64,000 nt of DNA from Triticum aestivum (taxonomy: Eukaryota > Streptophyta > Magnoliopsida > Poales > Poaceae), in assembly GCF_018294505.1 (NCBI RefSeq), contig NC_057810.1:207284113-207348112 (forward strand), in the 5' to 3' direction. The notes beneath the pieces were generated by a model, which worked only from the letters and a program-made list of their open reading frames with translations, did not search any database and was not told where the DNA came from. The translations under genes and the position numbers were made by a program. Positions 43,016 to 55,143 of the stretch are shown piece by piece (positions within the stretch are counted from its first letter, which is position 1; each line of letters starts with the position of its first letter).

Positions 43016-46000
43016 ATGTCCGGAGAGGGAGGCAAGTGGATGGCCTCCTCCGTCACGGAGGGGCAGATCCAGAAGCTACGTAGCGTCGGATACTTGTCCA
43101 GCGACATCGCGCACCGGCTCCCCGACGAGGGAGAGCTCATCCCCACCCCCAGGCCCCATGAGAGGGTAGTATTTCTTCCCCATTTCCTCCGCGGACTGGG
43201 CTTCCCGCTTCATCCATTTGTCCGGGGGCTCATGTTCTACTACGGCCTGGATTTCCACGATCTGGCCCCGAATTTCATCCTCAACATCTCGGCGTTTATC
43301 GTCGTGTGTGAGGCCTTCCTCTGCATCCAACCCCACTTCGGCTTATGGCTCAAGACCTTCAGTGTCAAGCCAAAGGTTGTGAAGGGCAGCCAAGCGGAGT
43401 GCGGAGGCGCCATGGTGGGCAGGATGTCCCACGTTACTTGGCTTGAGGGCACTTTCGTGGGAACCATCAAGGGGTGGCAATCGGGGTGGTTCTACATCAC
43501 CGAGCCGCGTGACCCTGAATGGGCAGCGGCCCCCGAATTTAGATCCGGCATCCCCACATGGCTCACCTCCTGGAAAGAGAGCGGCCGGACTTGGGGTGAT
43601 TCGGAGGAGCTGACCGGACTCCAAGCCTACGTCCAAAAGCTGGTGGACAAGAAGCTTAAGCTTGTCAACGTGATCCAGGTCATGCTCATCTGCCAGATTC
43701 TCCCGTGCCAACGACGGGGCTTCAACATGTGGGAGTTCGATCCGGCGCAGCACCAGACTTTGAGCAGGCTCTTCGACACTACATATGAAGATGTCTGGAA
43801 GGTGCTGTTCAAGGGCGCCGAGGCTCCCACATCCACTACCGAAGATCGCGGATTCAGCTCGCACTGTCCAGCTGACGAGGTAAGTGATTTTGTCCTTTAC
43901 GGGATGCTTGTTTTCCATAGTTTGACTCTATGCGGGATCTAAACTCCCTTTCCTTTGACAGGACTGGCTAAAGAAGGCCGAGCGGACTATCTGTCCGGCC
44001 CCATTGCCAGAGGACCCAGCGGACGCCCGCCTAATGGGGCTGCTGGCTCTGGCACCCCACGTGGTGCCGGAGAAGAAGGCCAAGAAGAAGGCCATGGGGA
44101 CTCGGAAGAGTTCCCGTTTTCAGGTGCTATCGGATGACGACTCCGAGGCCGACTCCTCTCACCAAGGTGAGGAGGAGAAGAAGAAAGCCTCTCCCCCAGT
44201 GGGGGGAGAGAGGAAAAGGAAGGCCTTCCCAACGAGGGAGGCCGTAGGGTCCAAGAAGGGAAAAACTCTTCCCCCGGACTGCTCTGCCAACGCCAGTGAC
44301 GACGACGAGGACTGGCCTCCAAGGGCCAAGCCCCTGGCGAGATCGTGAGTATCCGGACTCCCGAATAACTTCATGGTTTTTTCTTTTTTGCCACACATTG
44401 TCTTTCTAATGTCGCATACAACCCTGTAGTCCGCCCAAGGACGATCTTCCCACCTCGTCGAGCGGGTCCTTAGGTGTGTCGGATATGGATTCTCTTCTGA
44501 CCGCCTCCACCCCCCGTGACACGGACGATGCCGAGGTGGGATCCCGGGAAGGGACTCGCCAGGAGGAGGAGGCCCCAGAGGTGTCGCAGGACAACCTCCC
44601 GGACTTTGCACCGGACTCGGCTCCGGAACCCATAGTGGCTCCGGAGTCCGGCGGGCGACCCCTTCGTAAGAAGGGCAAGACCGTGACGCCGGCAGCCTCT
44701 GTCCAACCGGAGGCGACGGATAACTTGCTGGAGGCGCTCAATGGCGCCTCCATTGAAGAGGAACACCGCACTATTATGAGTGCGGTGATTCAGAAGGTGC
44801 AGCTCGCCAAGAGCGGGCTGACCGAAGCCTGCAGCAGCCTTCTAACAGGCTTTGAGGTAAGAATTTTGAGATATGTAAAATAGTACCGCATAGATAGTAG
44901 CCCCTGATGCTCGGTTCGGTGTTCGGAAAGAAAAGCCGGACTGAGGATCTAAGAAGATATACGCAGGAGTCATTAAAAATATGTCTATATGGGATTGCAG
45001 GCTGCGCTGCTGACCTCTGCCGCACTGACTGCGGAGGTCAATACTTTGAAGGAAAACCTCGAGCGGTCCGAGAACGAGCTCGGCCGTGCCAAGAAGCAGC
45101 TCGAGGACAAGGAAGGTGAGTAACACCTTACTAAAATTGTACCTTACAAAAAAGGATTTTGGTTGCAAAAAGAATGACAAGGATAACGTGGGTATTGCAG
45201 GGGCCACTAACGAGGTGGCGACCCTGAAAGAGGCGGTGGCCGCGGCCTAATGCAATGCGGCCGCGGAGCGCACCGAGCGAGAGAAGCAGGAGGCGCGGGT
45301 GGCGGAGGTACAGCAAGAGCTCCAGGATCTCGTGAAAAAACATGAGAGCCTGGAGCGTGACTCGAAGACTCGAGAGTCTGAGCTTGCAACGGCTCTTGAG
45401 AGTGCCAAAGCCGCTAAGGCCGAAGCCTACAAGGCCCTCCAGGAAATTGAGTCATTGAAGAAAATAGCAGCGGGTAAGGCATTTTTCATGCAAAGTAAGC
45501 ATGTGAGTGTTAATTACCTGTTGCTTACCCGAATTCGGAGCTCTCCAGGAGCGTTCGCAGATCTTCCTCGCAGCGTGTCCGATGCTGCCGCATTCTATCG
45601 GGCCGAGGAGGGGAGCTCGACGGAGAAGGTCTTCTGGTCTCAGTATGCTGAGGCCGGACAGCCGGTGCCCCTTAGCGACCAGCTGAAGCTGCTGGTCGAG
45701 CTCCATAAGGCGGCCGAACAGGCCATGAAGGGCCTCATAGTTCGGCTGTGGCCTAAGGAGGCCATGCCTGGGAGCTACTTCAGCCTGGTGCGGCGGCTGG
45801 TGGATGCGTGCCCGTGGGTTGAAGTCATCAAGCACTCCGCCTGTATTGAAGGTGCCCGTCGGGCCCTTGCCCGCGCAAAGGTGCACTGGGGCAAGATGGA
45901 TGCCCAGAAGCTCGTGATGGACCCGCCACCGGAGGGCAAGGAGCATCGCACGCCCGAGATGTATTATAAGAGTGTGCTGAAGGGTGCCCGCACTATTGCG

Positions 46001-46033
46001 AGCGAGTGCTCCAAAGATGTAATATTTGAGTAG
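43016..46033 (+). pseudogene. Intron-bearing antisense extra gene of element G (five exons)
   Basis: Exons 43016-43879, 43962-44344, 44430-44856, 45001-45115 and 45201-46033 join with GT-AG borders (GAG/GTAAGT, TC/GTGAGT, GAG/GTAAGA, AAG/GTGAGT; acceptors TTTGACAG, CCTGTAG, GATTGCAG, TATTGCAG). Phases are 0, 2, 0, 1, total 2,622 nt or 874 codons, with one nonsense codon, TAA 45248-45250. Exon 1 (288 codons) resembles the 'putative gypsy type transposon'/plant mobile domain proteins (FLRGLGFPLHPFVRGLMFYYG). Exons 2-3 are charged and low in complexity with basic nuclear-signal-like runs (EKKAKKKAMG, GERKRKAF). Exons 4-5 are a coiled coil followed by a conserved C-terminal domain (FWSQYAEAGQPVPLSDQLK, ALARAKVHWGKMD). 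It runs opposite to gag. Function unknown; a nuclear role is a guess from the basic runs. Confidence 0.7.
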
Positions 46034-47244
46034 ACTCGCGTTTTGTTATCCTTTGCACTGAAAACTTAGTTCATATGCGCTAAGCAATGCTTTTTAATTT
46101 AAAATATTACCTTCTGTGCGGCTGTTTATCAAATCTGAGAGATGGCAAGTCGTGTTGGCTTCAGCCCCCATGCCACGAGTGCTGGGGGTGTTCGGGATAA
46201 ATTTGAGCACTCTTGTTCCCATATTTGGGTCCATCTAGGGAGGCGCTCAACACAACAAACAAGGCAACCGGACTTATAATGCTTGAACACTTAGCCATAG
46301 AATTCTATAATTTTAAATTTCGGCGAAGCCCCTAGTCTTCGGAAGGCCGAATTTGGGGCGCTATCCACGCCTAGGCCGGACAAAGTCGGCTCCTCGCTCT
46401 AAGCGGCATAAGTCTTTAAGGACTTGCAAAAAATCTCTCCAACAGCAACCAGCTCTTGCCTCATCATGACGGTCAGTTTTAGCTTTCTCCACTGAAGCGT
46501 TAACCCAGCTCAACTGGGGCGCAATTGCAGTGGTTCTCCCAGTGCTACCTTAGCCGATACAACGGAACGTAAGGTACCAAAACATGGGAGCTAGGAAAAC
46601 CCAACTATTGACCCAAGACATGATTCGGAGCTGATGCATATAATGCTATAAGTTCGGGGTGCCACACTTGTGAAAGTGTTCGGACTTATCACACCATGAT
46701 GCGGGAAACATAAGCCCCTGGTGTATTTAGCCGTACCAAAACATACGGATGCGACATGTCACAAATGAACATATGTATAAAAGAGAAATGCAATTGGAAG
46801 CAAAAAGGTGCTGCATAACTTATTCAAGAAAAACTGTTGTAAGTGCAGAACGATACAAATGGTGCGATAAGCAAGGGATGTGACTGTTTAAACATGTCCC
46901 CCTCCAGGGGTAGGATACGGAATGGTGCATAAAACAGATTAAATGCTCATAATGGAGACCACCTGGATATTCGTTGTAGCCTTTATCCTTCCCTGGCTGT
47001 TGCATCATGAGTTCGGCAGGTCTGCTGCCGGACAGGGCCTCTAACAAACGGAGTCCTGTGGGTAAAAATAAAAAGGAAGAAAAAAATAACGACACACTTG
47101 AAAGCCCCTGGTGTGGTTGAGCCGCATCTGGGCCTATCGTGGTCGTGCCCCTCTCCCCATGCCCATGGTATCTTCAGAGCATAGTTGTGTACGCGAAGGA
47201 CCTGTCTTGACGTTTTGCAGGGGCTGGGGTTGGGGGCCGCACTG
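46034..47244. other. Non-coding section of G between the antisense gene and gag-protease
   Basis: No RT, RNase H or integrase motif on either strand. Resembles the equivalent section of F. It marks the deletion or original absence of the rest of pol. Confidence 0.7.
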
Positions 47245-47630
47245 CTACGTGTGCTCGGAACGTGTCAGGTGGTCTTGTTGTATGTTACTCCGGGCTCGTT
47301 TAGCCGTGTCCGGTCGCTTAATGGCCGGACTCGAGAATTGCCTTAAAAGGCTGCACTGTACTTCTGCTGCGAGAGCCGCTGTATGTTCCTCCGTTCGGAG
47401 AGATCGTTCAGTGTTTCCGTTGACCATGATGACCCCTCGAGGGCCTGGCATCTTGAGCTTGAGGTATGCGTAGTGCGGCACCGCGTTGAACTTTGCGAAC
47501 GCGGTACGTCCAAGCAGAGCATGATAGCCGCTACGGAACGGAACTATGTCAAAGATTAACTCCTCGCTTCGGAAGTTATCCGGGGATCCGAAGACCACTT
47601 CCAGTGTAACTGAGCCTGTACAATTGGCTT
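47245..47630 (-). pseudogene. Protease C-terminal part and pol linker of G
   Basis: Open frame continuing the protease after a frameshift near 47600-47635. Motifs such as FDIVPFRSGYHALLGRTAF and HYAYLKLKMPGP are typical of Tat-type protease ends and the linker to RT. It fades out where RT should begin. Confidence 0.75.
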
Positions 47631-50537
47631 CTACACCTGGTATGACGCCTTGACGCCTTTAAAGTTTGTTTTGGTAGGTTTAATCCTTGAGGGGTATATG
47701 CCCATTTTGCGCACTGTGTCCTGATAAAACAGGTTCAGGCTGCTGCCGCCGTCCATCAGGACTCTGGTGAGGTGAAATCCATCGATGATTGGGTCTAGAA
47801 CCAATGCGGCGAATCCGCCATGGCGGATGCTGGTGGGGTGGTCCCTACGGTTAAAAGTGATCGGGCAGGAGGACCATGGATTGAACTTCGGGGCAACTGG
47901 CTCCATCACGTATACGTCCCTTAGTGCACGCTTCCGCTCCCTTTTGGGTATGTGCGTTGCGTAGATCATGTTCACCATTCGCACCTGTGGGGGGAAACCC
48001 TTCTGTCCTCTATTGTTCGGCGGTCGGGTCTCTTCCTCATCATCACTGTGCAGCCCCTTGTCATTGTTTTCGGCAATTAACTTGCCTGCCTGTTTGAATA
48101 CCCAACAGTCCCTGTTGGTGTGATTAGCTGGCTTTTCGGGGGTGCCGTGTATCTGGCACAAGCGGCCGAGTATTCGGTCCAAATTGGACGGACCCGGAGT
48201 AGTTCTTTTGAATGGCTTTTTCCGCTGACCGGGTTTAGAGCCTCTGAATCCGCCATTGACTGCCGTATCCTCACTATTATCACCGTTGATGCGGCGTTTG
48301 TTTTTGTTACGACGCGACCTACCATTACGGTCCTTGATATCCGGACTGCCAGAATTTTTGTTGAGGTTGTTGCTGCGTGCTAGCCAGCTGTCCTCACCCA
48401 CGCAGAAGCGGGTCATGAGTGATGTGAGGGCTGCCATGGATTTCGGCTTTTCCTGTCCCAGGTGCTGGGCAAGCCACTCGTCGCGGATATTATGCTTGAA
48501 GGCTGCAAGGGCCTCCACATCCGGACAATCGACGATTTGGTTTTTCTTGGTTAAGAACCGTGTCCAGAATTGTCTGGCCGATTCGTCTGGCTGCTGAATT
48601 ATGTGGCTTAGGTCATCAGCGTCTGGTGGTCGCACATACGTGCCTTGGAAGTTATCGAGGAATGCGGCTTCTAGGTCTTCCCAACTCCCAATTGACTCTG
48701 CCCGCAAGCTGTTAAGCCAATGCCGGGCTGGTCCTTTAAGCTTGAGGGGGAGATATTTGATGGCGTGAAGATCGTCACCGCGGGCCATGTGGATGTGAAG
48801 GAGATAGTCTTCGATCCAAACCGCGGGGTCTGTTGTGCCATCATAAGATTCAATATTCACGGGTTTAAACCCTTCGGGGATTTGATGATCCATTACTTCG
48901 TCTGTGAAGCATAGTGGGTGTGCGGCGCCTCTGTACTGGGCGATATCACGACGGAGCTCAAAAGGGCTTTGTCTATTTTGTTTGGCCTGGCCGAACTTGC
49001 TGTGTCCGGCACGACGGTTGTCGTCATGTATCATGGGGCGCCCACACGATCCATAGATCGATCTTGATTGTCTTGCCCTATCCTCCAATATATCTCGCAA
49101 GTCCGGAGCGTTCCCCTGTGGCCTTGCGCTTTTTGAGCGATGCCAGGGTACGGGTTTAGTGAAGGGCCTAGAGGCCTCTCTGTCACGACCACGGGGTGGT
49201 CGGTCAGCCGTATTGTCTCCTCGTGATGCGGGTTCATACGCCTCCTCCTCTAATCGGGGGAGCAGCTTGCGTTTAGGGTAGTTTTTGGAGGGGCGTTCGA
49301 GCTCATGCTCTTCGGCCGCGAGGACTTCAGTCCATCTGTCGGCTAGCATATCTTGATCAGCTCTAAGCTGTTGCTGCTTTTTCTTGAGGCTGTTTGCCGT
49401 GGCCATAAGCCTGCGTTCAAAACGCTCTTGTTCGACGGGATCCTCAGGCACGACGAATTCGTCGTTGTCGAGGCTTGCCTCGTCTCCGGAGGGAGGCATG
49501 TAATCCTCTACCTCTTCTTCTGCCGCTCTCTCATGAGGGTCGGCGTCTCCGTCCTCCTGTGCTGAATCTTGCAGGAGTGGGTTGTCTTCGGCACTATATG
49601 GGGTGTTATTATCTCCGGTGCCGGAATCTTCATTCTTGCTATGGCGTGATTTAGAGCGGCGCCGCTGACGCCGGTGCTTGGGCTGTTTCTTGGAGGGGTC
49701 ATCCTCCGCTGCCCCTTTGCCATTCCCATCCTTTGGGATATCCACCATGTATATGTCATATGATGAGGTGGCTTTCCAGTGCCCAGTAGGCGCTGGTTCT
49801 TGGTCGTCTCCGGCATCGTCGTCCATACCGTCGATGTCTTCGGAGTCGTAGTCTAGCATGTCGGTTAGATCATCGACAGTGGCTACCAAGTGGGTGGTGG
49901 GTGGGCTTTGAATTTCTTCGTCGTCCGCATCCCAACCGTCCTGGCCGCAGTCCGGCCAGGACTCTCCTGATAACGAGAGATACTTTAGCAAACTCAAGAT
50001 GTCGCCAAAAGGTGAGTGTTGAAAGATGTCCGTCGTGGTGAACTCCATGATCGGCGCCCAATCGGATTCGATCGGAGGGGGCGCGGGAGGTTCGGAGTCC
50101 GGCGAGGAGTCCGGCACCTAGGAGCCACGAGCTTCGTGAGGGACAAGGTTAGTGTTCGGCTCTATCACCGTAGAGGTTGTAGCCCCCAAGGCGGCGTCTA
50201 GCCATCCGTCCTCGATCTGCGCAACCGGCTCCGAATTGAAGATCGGAGCGGGCTCAAGTGCGGCCTCCAGGGTGTTGTCCGGCCGCAGAGCTAGATCATG
50301 ATCGTCGTGATAGTGCGGGACGCTTGGCTGTGGCTCGAATCCATCAAGGATCAAGTCCCCGCAGATGTCAGCCGTGAAGTTCAAACTTCCAAATCTGACC
50401 TGACGGCCAGGGGCGTAGCTTTCGATCTGCTCCAGATGGCCAAGTGAATTGGCCCGCAGTGCAAAGCCGCCGAATACGAAGATCTGTCCGGGGAGGAAGG
50501 TCTCACCCTGGACTGCGTTGTTGATGATGATCGAAGT
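47631..50537 (-). pseudogene. gag: Gag-protease of element G
   Basis: One frame from ATG 50537 to 47631, interrupted only by a TAG at 50118-50120. The N-terminal quarter is acidic and Pro-rich with a basic RRQRRRSKSRHSK patch. The capsid-type domain is about two thirds along (YDGTTDPAVWIEDYLLHIHM, LPLKLKGPARHWLNSL, ESARQFWTRFLTKKNQI). A CxxHG ... H-x4-C knuckle-like motif (CQIHG ... HTNRDC) replaces the usual CCHC, as is common in Tat gag. The protease carries VLMDGGSSLN with the catalytic Asp. An earlier in-frame ATG at 50564 is possible. Antisense to it I see only shadow frames. Confidence 0.85.
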
Positions 50538-50590
50538 AGCCATCGAGCCTATCGGCGACGACACAGAGGAACTCTCAATGAAAGCACCAA

Positions 50591-51061
50591 TGTCGGTGTC
50601 AAAACCGGCGGATCTCGGGTAGGGGGTCCCGAACTGTGCGTCTAGGCGGATGGTAACAGGAGACGAGGGACACGATGTTTTACCCAGGTTTGGGCCCTCT
50701 TGATGGAGGTAAAACCCTACGTCGTGCTTGATTAATATTGATGATGTGTGTTACAAGAGTAGATCTACCACGAGATCAAGGAGGCTAAACCCTAGAAGCT
50801 AGCCTATGGTATGATTGTTGTTCGTCCTACGGACTAAAGCCATCCGGTTTATATAGACACCGGAGAGGGCTAGGGTTACACAGAGTCGGTTACAATAGTA
50901 GGAGATCCATATATCCGTATCGCCAAGCTTGCCTTCCACGCCAAGGAAAGTCCCCTCCGGACACGGTACGAAGTCTTCAATCTTGTATCTTCATAGTCTT
51001 GGAGTCCGGCCGATGATGATAGTTCGGCTATCCGGACACCCCCTAGTCCAGGACTCCCTCA
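50591..51061 (-). repeat. 5' LTR of element G (right)
   Basis: 471 bp; on the minus strand TGAGGGAGTCCTGGACTAGG ... GACACCGACA. TATA-like box TTATATAG at 50849-50856. Next to it (50590 downwards) the minus strand reads TTGGTGCTTTCATTGAGAG, the expected place of the PBS; I cannot name the tRNA. Confidence 0.93.
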
Positions 51062-51066
51062 CCCAT
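51062..51066. repeat. Target-site duplication of G, right copy (CCCAT)
   Basis: Identical to 41986-41990; the gag frame of C continues from here. Confidence 0.93.
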
Positions 51067-51658
51067 TGAAGTAAAAGTAGTTGCACCTATTACAGTTGAA
51101 GAAAAGATCGTCACTTATAATGATCCTATTGTTCCTACTACTTATGTTGAGAAACCTCCTTTTCCTGTTAGGATAAAGGATCATGCTAAAACTTAGACTG
51201 TTGTTCGTAAGAGTAATACTAGGACTTATACACCTCCTGAGCAAATTAAAGTTGAACCTAGTATTGCTATGGTTAAAGATATCTTGGATGATGATTTAGA
51301 TGGGCATGTTATTTATTTCTGTGGTGAGACTGCTAATATTGCTAGACCAGATGCTAAGATACATAGACCTATTGTAGGCATGCCTGTTACTTCTGTTAAA
51401 ATAGGAGATCATTGTTATCATGGCTTATGTGGTATGGGTTCTAGTGCTAGTGCAATACCCTATGACTTATATAAAGAAATTATGCATGATATTGCACACT
51501 CTGAATTGGAAGATATAGATGTTACTATTAAGCTTGCCAATAGGAATACTATTAAGCCATTTGGGATTGTTAGAGACGTTGAAGTCTTGTGTGGGAAGGT
51601 TAAATATCCCGCTGATTTTCTTGTTCTTAGTTCCACTTTCTCCCATTATTTTTGGTAG
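51065..51658 (+). pseudogene. Gag C-terminus and protease of element C
   Basis: In frame with gag 41206-41990. A TAG at 51194-51196 interrupts it. The protease region (about 51330-51640) has the Athila motif GLCGMGSSASAIPYDLYKEI, where the first Gly after Cys stands at the position normally held by the catalytic Asp. The frame is lost near 51635-51658, just before the conserved IIFGR motif that appears in the next frame. Inactive. Confidence 0.8.
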
Positions 51659-53252
51659 ATCCTTCCTGAATACTATTAATGCTAAGATTGATTGTGAAAA
51701 GGATACCGTTACGATTGGCTTAGGGGATGTGTCTCATGAGTTTAGTTTTGCTAAGTTTCGTAGAGAACCCCGTGATAAAGAATCACCTAGTAAGGATGAG
51801 ATTATTGGTCTTGCTTCTATTGTCGTGCCTCCTACTAATCCGTTAGAACAATATTTGCTAGACTATGAAAATGATATGTTTATGATGGAAAGAAGGGAAA
51901 TAGATGAAGTGTTCCTTCAACAGGAACCTATGCTGAAACACAACCTACCCATTGAAATTCTAGGGGATCCCCCTCCACCCAAGGGTGATCTCGTGTTTGA
52001 ACTCAAACCATTACCTGATAATCTTAAGTATGCTTATCTTGATGAAAAGAAAATATATCCTGTTATTATTAGTGCTAACCTTTTAGAGCAATAAGAAGAA
52101 AGATTACTGAAAACTCTGAAGAAGCACCGTGCTGCTATTGGATATACTCTGGATGATCTCAAGGGCATTAGTCCCACATTATGCCAACACAAAATTAATT
52201 TGGAGAAAGATGCCAAACCAGTTAGAGATCCTCAACAACGATTGAATCCTAAGATGAAAGAAGTGGTAAGAAAGGAGATACTAAAGCTCCTTGAGGCAGG
52301 TATAATTTATACCATTGCTGATAGTGATTGGGTAAGCCCTGTCCATTGTGTTCCTAAAAGGGAAGGTATTACTGTCGTTCCTAATGATAAAGATGAATTG
52401 ATCCCGCAAAGAATTATTACAGGTTATAGGATGGTAATTGATTTCCGTAAATTAAATAAAGCTACTAAGAAAGATCATTACCCTTTACCTTTTATTGATC
52501 AAATGCTAGAAAGACTATCCAAACACACACATTTCTACTTTCTAGATGGTTATTCTGGTTTCTCTCAAATACCTGTGTCAGCGAAGGATCAATCAAAAAC
52601 TACTTTTACTTGCCCTTTTGCTACTTTTGCTTATAGACGTATGCCTTTTGGTTTATGTAATGCACCTGCTACCTTTCAAAGATGCATGATGGCTATATTC
52701 TCTGACTTCTGTGAAAAGATTTGTGAGGTATTCATGGATGATTTCTCCGTTTATGGATCCTCTTTTGATGATTGCTTGAGCAACCTTGATCGAGTTTTGC
52801 AGAGATGCAAAGACACTAGCCTCGTCTTGAATTGGGAAAAGTGCCACTTTATGGTTAATGAAGGCATTGTCTTGGGGCATAAGATTTCTAAGAGAGGTAT
52901 TGAAGTAGATAAAGCTAAAGTTGATGCTATTGAAAAGATGCCATGTCCCAAGGACATAAATGGTATAAGAAGTTTGCTTGGTCATGCCGGTTTTTATAGG
53001 AGGTTCATTAAGGACTTTTCTAAAATCTCTAGGACTCTGACTAATTTATTGCAAAAAGATATTCCTTTTGTCTTCGATGATGATTGTGTAGAAGCATTTG
53101 AAATACTTAAGAAAGCTTTGATCACTGCACCTATTGTTCAGCCATCTGATTGGAATTTACCCTTTGAAATTATGTGTGATGCTAGTGATTATGCTGTAGG
53201 TGTTGTTCTAGGGCAAAGAGTTGATAAGATTGAATGTTATCCAGTATGCTAG
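51640..53252 (+). pseudogene. Reverse transcriptase of element C
   Basis: Frame with one TAA at 52092-52094. Linker to about 52150, then RT: WVSPVHCVPKREG, GYRMVIDFRKLNKATKKDHYPLPFIDQ, FLDGYSGFSQI, FAYRRMPFGLCNAPATFQRCM and the catalytic FMDD at about 52733-52745, followed by the connection (LGHKISKRGIEVD, LLGHAGFYRRFIKDFSKI). The catalytic residues are present. A frameshift at about 53225-53250 passes the reading to the RNase H frame. The RT itself is well kept for a Gypsy Athila element. Confidence 0.9.
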
Positions 53253-53610
53253 TAAGACTCTTGATACTACCCAGAGAAATTATGCTACTACTGAAAATGA
53301 ATTCTTAGCCATTGTGTTTGCTTGTGATAAGTTTAGACCTTATATTGTTGATTCTAAAGTTACTATTCACACTAATCATGCTGCTATTAAATATCTTATG
53401 GAAAAGAAATATGCTAAGCCTAGACTTATTAGATGGGTTCTCTTGCTCCAACAATTTGATTTGCATATTATTGATAGAAAGGGAGCTGAGAACCCCGTTG
53501 CAGATAACTTGTCTAGGTTAGAGAACGTTCTTGATAACCCATTGCCTATTGATGATAGTTTTCCTGACAAACAATTAGCGGTCATAAATGCTTCTCGTAC
53601 TGCTCCTTAG
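53221..53610 (+). pseudogene. RNase H region of element C
   Basis: 130 codons in the +1 frame relative to RT. Motifs [32 protein letters not shown] and the tail [10 protein letters not shown] mark the end of RNase H and the link to integrase. Two adjacent TAG codons close it at 53608-53613. Confidence 0.85.
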
Positions 53611-54922
53611 TAGCTGATTATGCTATTTACATTGTTGCTAAATTTATACCACCTAGTTTCACATACCAGCAAAAGAAAAAGTTCTTTTATGATTTAAGAC
53701 ATTACTTCTGGGATGACCCACACCTTTACAAAGGAGTAGATGGTGTTATTATACGTTGTGTACCTGAGCATTAACAGGAACAGATCCTACGCAAGTGTCA
53801 CTCTGAATCCTATGGAGGAAACCACGCTGGAGATAGAACTGCACATAAGGTATTGCAATCTGGTTTTTATTGGCCTACTCTCTTCAAAGATGCTTGTAAG
53901 TTTGTCTTATCTTGTGATGAATGTCAAAGAATTGGTAATATTAGTAGACATCAAGAAATGCCTATGAATTATTCTCTTGTTATTGAACCGTTTGATGTTT
54001 GGGGCTTTGATTATATGGGACCTTTTCCTGCCTCTAATGGTTATAACATATTTTAGTTGTCGTTGATTACGTTACTAAGTGGGTAGAAGCTATTCCAACT
54101 AGTAGTACTGATCATAACACTTCTATTAAAATGCTTAAAGAAGTTATTTTTCCGAGGTTTGAAGTCCATAGATATCTTATGACTAATGGCGGTTCACATT
54201 TTATTCATGGTGCTTTCCATAAGATGCTTGCTAAGTATGATGTTAATCAAAGAATCGCATCTCCTTATCACCCGCAGTCTAGTGGTCAAGTAGAGTTGAG
54301 CAATAGAGAGCTCAAATTAATTTTGCAAAAGACTGTGAATAGATCTAGAAAGAATTAGTCCAAAAAACTTGATGATGCATTATGGGCCTATAGAACTGCA
54401 TACAAAAATCCTATGGGTATGTCTCCGTATAAGATGGTTTATGGAAAAGCATGTCACTTACCTCTTGAACTTGAACATAAAGCATATTGGGCTATCAAAG
54501 AGCTCAAATATGACTTCAAACTTGCCGCTGAGAAGAGGTTATTTGATATTAGCTCACTTGATGAATGGAGAACCCAAGCCTATGAGAATGCCATGCTATT
54601 CGAAGAAAAATTCAAACGCTGGCATGATAAAAGGATACAAAAGCGTGAGTTTAACGTAGGTGATTATGTGTTATTATTCAACTCTCGTTTAAGAATTTTT
54701 GCAGGAAAACTTCTCTCTAAATGGGAAGGTCCTTACGTTATCGAGGAGGTCTATCGTTCCAGTGCCATAAAAATCAACAACTCCAAAGGCACGAGTCCGA
54801 GGGTGGTGAACGGTCAAAGAATTAAACATTATATCTCAGGTAATCCTATCAATGTTGAAACTAATATTGTTGAGACCGTAACCACGGAGGAATACATAAG
54901 GGACACTTTCCAGAACGTTTAA
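53611..54922 (+). pseudogene. Integrase of element C
   Basis: Pieces in several frames: zinc domain (HKVLQSGFYWPTLF, CDECQRIGNISRHQEMP), core with the first catalytic Asp (GFDYMGPFP), second position LMTNGGSHF, where Asn replaces the catalytic Asp, and Glu in GQVELSNRE, then the C-terminus (GDYVLLFNSRLRIFAGKLLSKWEGPYVIEEVY) to a TAA at 54920-54922. Stops at 53772-53774 and 54356-54358 and a frameshift near 54050 break it. Confidence 0.88.
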
Positions 54923-55045
54923 GCCTCCAAAAAGGAAATAGGTATGTGGTACGGTAAGTAAACTGACTCCAAAACAATTCTAATGGCATTTTTTATCAGT
55001 TCTGGAATATTTAAGAATTTTAGGAAGAAAGTAGTCCGGGAAGGA

Positions 55046-55120
55046 CACGAGGCCTCCACGAGGGTGGAGGGCGCGCCCTACCCTACTGGGCGTGCCCCCC
55101 TGTCTTGTGGCCACCTCGTG
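55046..55120. repeat. GC-rich hairpin behind pol of element C
   Basis: Arms CACGAGG (55046-55052) and CCTCGTG (55114-55120) around AGGGCGCGCCCT. Same place and form as 684-752 in D. E inserted 23 bp further on. Confidence 0.6.
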
Positions 55121-55138
55121 TGCCTCCCGAAGGCTTTG

Positions 55139-55143
55139 ACCAC
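55139..55143. repeat. Target-site duplication of E, left copy (ACCAC)
   Basis: ACCAC also at 62766-62770. In D the uninterrupted family sequence reads TTTTGACCATCGTATC at the same point. Confidence 0.93.

Larger units (their letters stand above)
41991..51061 (-). mobile_element. Element G: Tat-type Gypsy retrotransposon lacking RT and integrase
   Basis: LTRs of 470 and 471 bp (TGTCGGTG ... CTCCCTCA on the plus strand) and TSD CCCAT. Gag-protease runs right to left from 50537. Where RT, RNase H and integrase should follow there is non-coding DNA, and then an extra gene on the opposite strand (43016-46033). The gag style and the antisense extra ORF fit the Tat lineage. By eye the LTRs differ at about 12 substitutions and one indel (about 2.6%). 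It must be mobilised in trans. Confidence 0.9.

Noticed and set aside
45473..45556. Possible fifth intron in the antisense gene of G (CGG/GTAAGG)
   Set aside because: The reading frame stays open across it into the conserved C-terminus and no acceptor in the matching phase is convincing, so exon 5 is taken as continuous.
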